Shown here one piece after another: positions 61,727-64,000 of a DNA stretch of 64,000 bases (the first letter of the stretch is position 1; each line of letters opens with the position of its first letter). Made by a program: the position numbers and the translations under genes. The DNA lies in assembly GCA_041397645.1 (NCBI GenBank), contig JAWKWE010000004.1, positions 1,240,001 through 1,304,000 of the forward strand. Direction: 5' to 3'. The stretch comes from Hyphomicrobiaceae bacterium (lineage in GTDB: Bacteria; Pseudomonadota; Alphaproteobacteria; Rhizobiales; Hyphomicrobiaceae). The notes below the pieces were generated by a model. It had not been told where the DNA came from. It saw only the letters and a program-made list of their open reading frames with translations, and ran no database searches.

Positions 61727-64000
61727 GCAGGCGTTCTCCTTCAGGATCGAAGAATACGGGCGACACGACCTCGACCAGGGTGTCACCGTTACGGACCGGG
61801 TCGTAGGCGCGCACAATTTCACCCATGCGGTCGGCTGCGTTGGCCAGGAGGCCCAGGCCGATCCAGTGTCCGCACATGGGTGAATAAGCGACCGACGTCA
61901 GATAGCCCTGATCGTTGGAGGCAAAGTTGCCGGCACCCTTCGGCAGCAAATGCGAGCCAGCCCGCAGCCGGGCCGAACGGTCGACAGGGCGGAAGCCAAC
62001 AAGGGCGGGGCGGGCAGGATCGGCAAGACCTTCGCGGCCAGCCAGAACGCGCCCGATGTAGTCCTTCTTTTTCGATGCCATCTTGCCAAGGCCAAGATCC
62101 GCAGCGGTTGTGATGCCATTGATTTCGGGGCCGCCGACGTGGCCCTTCTCGATACGCATCACGCCGAGGGCTTCGGTGCCGTAGCAAATCGCGCCAAACT
62201 CTTCGCCAGCTGCCATCAGTGCGCGGATTAGGGCGTCGCCGTAGCGCGCGGGCACACCGATCTCGTATGCAAGCTCGCCAGAGAACGACAGACGATAGAT
62301 GCGTGCGCGGATCCCGTTGCATACGGTGATCTCCGCGACCGCCATGTAGGGAAAGCCCTCGTTGGAAATGTCGAAGGGCGCATCGACCAACTTGGCAAGC
62401 AGCTCACGCGAGCGCGGTCCGGCGACCGAGTACTGCGCCCACTGGTCCGTGGCCGACGTCATCTGCACGTCGAGTTCGGGCCAATGCCATTGGTGGCAGT
62501 ATTCGAGATGCTGCATGACCTTGACCGCGTTTACGGTTGTCGTCGTCATGAAGAACCTGTCCGGCCCAAATCGTGCCGTCGTCCCGTCGTCCATCACGAT
62601 GCCGTCCTCACGCAGCATCATGCCATAACGCGCTTTGCCGATGCCCAACGTCGAGAACATGTTGATGTAGACACGATCGAGGAACGTGCCGGCGTCCGCG
62701 CCTTGGATCTCGATTTTGCCGAGCGTCGAGACATCGCAGATTCCGGCCGCTGACCGCGTTGTCTTCACTTCGCGGGTGACAGTCGTGAGCCAATCGCTTT
62801 CCCCCGCGCGCGGGAAATACTGCGGACGCATCCACAATCCGGTTTCCACCATGACCGCGTCCTGCTCCTTGGCCCAGTGATACGATGGCGGCAGGCGCGT
62901 CGGCTTGAAGTCTTTTCCGCGATGATGACCGGCAAGCGCGCCAAGAGAGACAGGCGAATAGGGCGGACGGGCCGCCGTGATGCCGGTTTGCGGAATGGAC
63001 TTGCCCGTCAGTTGCGCGAGGATCGCGAGGCCGTTGACGTTAGCGGTCTTGCCCTGATCGGTCGCCATACCCATCGTGGTGTAGCGCTTGACGTGCTCGA
63101 TGGAGCGATAACCTTCGCGCTCCGCCAGATCGATGTCGCTGGCGGCGACGTCGTTCTGGAAATCGACGAACGCCTTGTGCTTGGCTTCCGTCACACGCCA
63201 CAGCGGGACGATGCCATAAGTTTCTGCGTCTGCTTTCGGAGAGGCGGGAACTTGCGCGCTCACTCCGGCCGCCATCGCCGCAGCGGCGCCAGCTTGGGAA
63301 CCTTGCGCAAAACAGTCGGGAAGCGAGAAGGCTCCCTTGGCAGCACCAGCAACTGTCATGCCCCGCGGGCACACGCCCGGAATGAAGGCGGCGAGGTTCT
63401 CATCCCATTGAGGCCGGCCACCTTGGTGCGTTGTGATCTGAACGTTGGGATTGTAGCCGCCTGAGACCGCAATGAGATCGCACGAGACGTCGAAAGGCGT
63501 GCCGGATGCTGGAACGATACGCGCACCTTTGACGGCGATCCGGCCCTTTGCGTCCGACACAACGCCACTCACCAGACGAGCGCCTGTGGTCTTGGCAGCA
63601 TCGCGAACCGCATCGCTCGGCTGCGGGCGGCTATCGACGATTGCCTCAACTCGGACTCCGACCATCGTCAAGTCGCGCGCGGTTGCTGCAGCTTCATCGT
63701 TGTTGGCGAAGATGACAGCGCTCTTGCCCGGCGCTACGCCGAAGCGGTTGACGTAGGTGCGCACGGCACTTGCCAGCATCACGCCCGGCAAGTCGTTGTT
63801 ACCGAACACGATGGGCCGCTCGGTTGCGCCTGCCGCAAGCACGCACTGCTTGGCAACGATCCGCCAGAGCCGCTGACGCGGTTGGTGAGCGCGCGGCTTG
63901 GGGAGGTGGTCGCTCACACGCTCGACGGCGGCGAATGTTCCGCCATCGTAGGCGCCAAATACGCTCGTGCGCGTTAGGATCTGAACCTCCGGCATGGCGC
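61719..64000 (-). CDS. mgdC: N-methylglutamate dehydrogenase subunit C (sarcosine oxidase alpha-like), 5' part missing
   Basis: The gene runs off the window end; about 760 C-terminal residues are visible. The first part continues a nucleotide-binding oxidoreductase domain (VLAAGATERPIVFGNNDLPGVML, SAVIFANNDEAAATA and SGGYNPNVQ). The second half is the aminomethyltransferase (GcvT-like) domain with TTVTREVKTTRSAAGICDV, GTTARFGPDRFFMTTTT and VGGPEINGITTAADLG, which moves the methyl carbon to tetrahydrofolate. It is the alpha subunit of the MgdABCD complex; mgdA and mgdB should lie upstream outside the window. Sarcosine oxidase alpha (soxA) is the homologous alternative; the mgs-gmaS neighbours favour mgdC. 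Confidence 0.88.
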   Translation of the reverse strand, partial: AMPEVQILTRTSVFGAYDGGTFAAVERVSDHLPKPRAHQPRQRLWRIVAKQCVLAAGATERPIVFGNNDLPGVMLASAVRTYVNRFGVAPGKSAVIFANNDEAAATARDLTMVGVRVEAIVDSRPQPSDAVRDAAKTTGARLVSGVVSDAKGRIAVKGARIVPASGTPFDVSCDLIAVSGGYNPNVQITTHQGGRPQWDENLAAFIPGVCPRGMTVAGAAKGAFSLPDCFAQGSQAGAAAAMAAGVSAQVPASPKADAETYGIVPLWRVTEAKHKAFVDFQNDVAASDIDLAEREGYRSIEHVKRYTTMGMATDQGKTANVNGLAILAQLTGKSIPQTGITAARPPYSPVSLGALAGHHRGKDFKPTRLPPSYHWAKEQDAVMVETGLWMRPQYFPRAGESDWLTTVTREVKTTRSAAGICDVSTLGKIEIQGADAGTFLDRVYINMFSTLGIGKARYGMMLREDGIVMDDGTTARFGPDRFFMTTTTVNAVKVMQHLEYCHQWHWPELDVQMTSATDQWAQYSVAGPRSRELLAKLVDAPFDISNEGFPYMAVAEITVCNGIRARIYRLSFSGELAYEIGVPARYGDALIRALMAAGEEFGAICYGTEALGVMRIEKGHVGGPEINGITTAADLGLGKMASKKKDYIGRVLAGREGLADPARPALVGFRPVDRSARLRAGSHLLPKGAGNFASNDQGYLTSVAYSPMCGHWIGLGLLANAADRMGEIVRAYDPVRNGDTLVEVVSPVFFDPEGERLRV

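Noticed and set aside
1..64000. tRNA genes, rRNA, insertion sequences, prophage or CRISPR arrays
   Set aside because: No cloverleaf-like T-arm patterns, transposase motifs, terminal repeats or spaced direct repeats were seen on reading both strands; a tool search would be more sensitive.

Overview
The window looks like the chromosome of a facultatively methylotrophic alphaproteobacterium, most likely Hyphomicrobium or a close relative in Hyphomicrobiales. This rests on gene content: a malate-CoA-ligase/succinyl-CoA-synthetase alpha end next to PEP carboxylase (serine cycle), formate-tetrahydrofolate ligase (C1 entry), and a long N-methylglutamate-pathway locus (mgdCD, mgsABC, gmaS) for methylamine. 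GC is fairly high, coding density is high, and several genes start with GTG or TTG. I saw no tRNA, rRNA, insertion sequence, phage or CRISPR array, so this is mostly core chromosome, with accessory modules between metabolic blocks.

Layout: 0-4.3 kb holds the serine-cycle mtkB-ppc end and convergent prmB. 4.4-12.6 kb holds two tandem secreted GH114/TM1410-like proteins, a LemA plus M48 protease pair, a fatty acid desaturase, a secreted triple-repeat protein and a D-lactate-dehydrogenase-type flavoprotein. 12.8-16.6 kb is a three-gene set of a degenerate type I secretion-like ABC protein, a shortened HlyD adaptor and a membrane-anchored polysaccharide-lyase-14-like protein, followed by a candidate small RNA with C-rich loops. 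16.7-27 kb has a thermonuclease-like protein, a cyanide-insensitive-type cytochrome bd oxidase (cydAB), a Ser/Thr kinase with a periplasmic WD40 propeller, two FHA proteins, a PP2C phosphatase and a cyclic-nucleotide-gated-type K+ channel.

27-36.9 kb has ftfL, an MFS transporter, a MoaD/ThiS-like protein, a DUF486 membrane protein, the ATP-grasp / alpha-E / transglutaminase / Anbu cassette and ugd. 36.9-40.2 kb is an intact type I secretion ABC-HlyD pair. 40.8-43.5 kb is fbp-prk-rpe with no RuBisCO in view. 43.5-49.4 kb holds sugar-nucleotide and glycan genes around the helicase hrpB. 49.5-53.8 kb is a signalling block of NarL-type regulator, hybrid histidine kinase, FIST (NosP-like) sensor and PilZ protein. 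54-55.7 kb is an LTA-synthase-like sulfatase-fold enzyme. 55.8-64 kb is the N-methylglutamate pathway on the minus strand, with an XRE-cupin regulator inside it.

How the parts fit: GmaS, MgsABC and MgdABCD would turn methylamine into a C1 unit; FtfL feeds formate-level carbon to tetrahydrofolate; PEP carboxylase and malate-CoA ligase run the serine cycle. PRK without RuBisCO may make RuBP as a signal, as described in Methylorubrum. The least explained parts are the degenerate ABC/HlyD/PL14-like triad, the small RNA after it, the divergent PEP carboxylase and the kinase-FHA-PP2C cassette. Functions are read from remembered family motifs; no database search was run.
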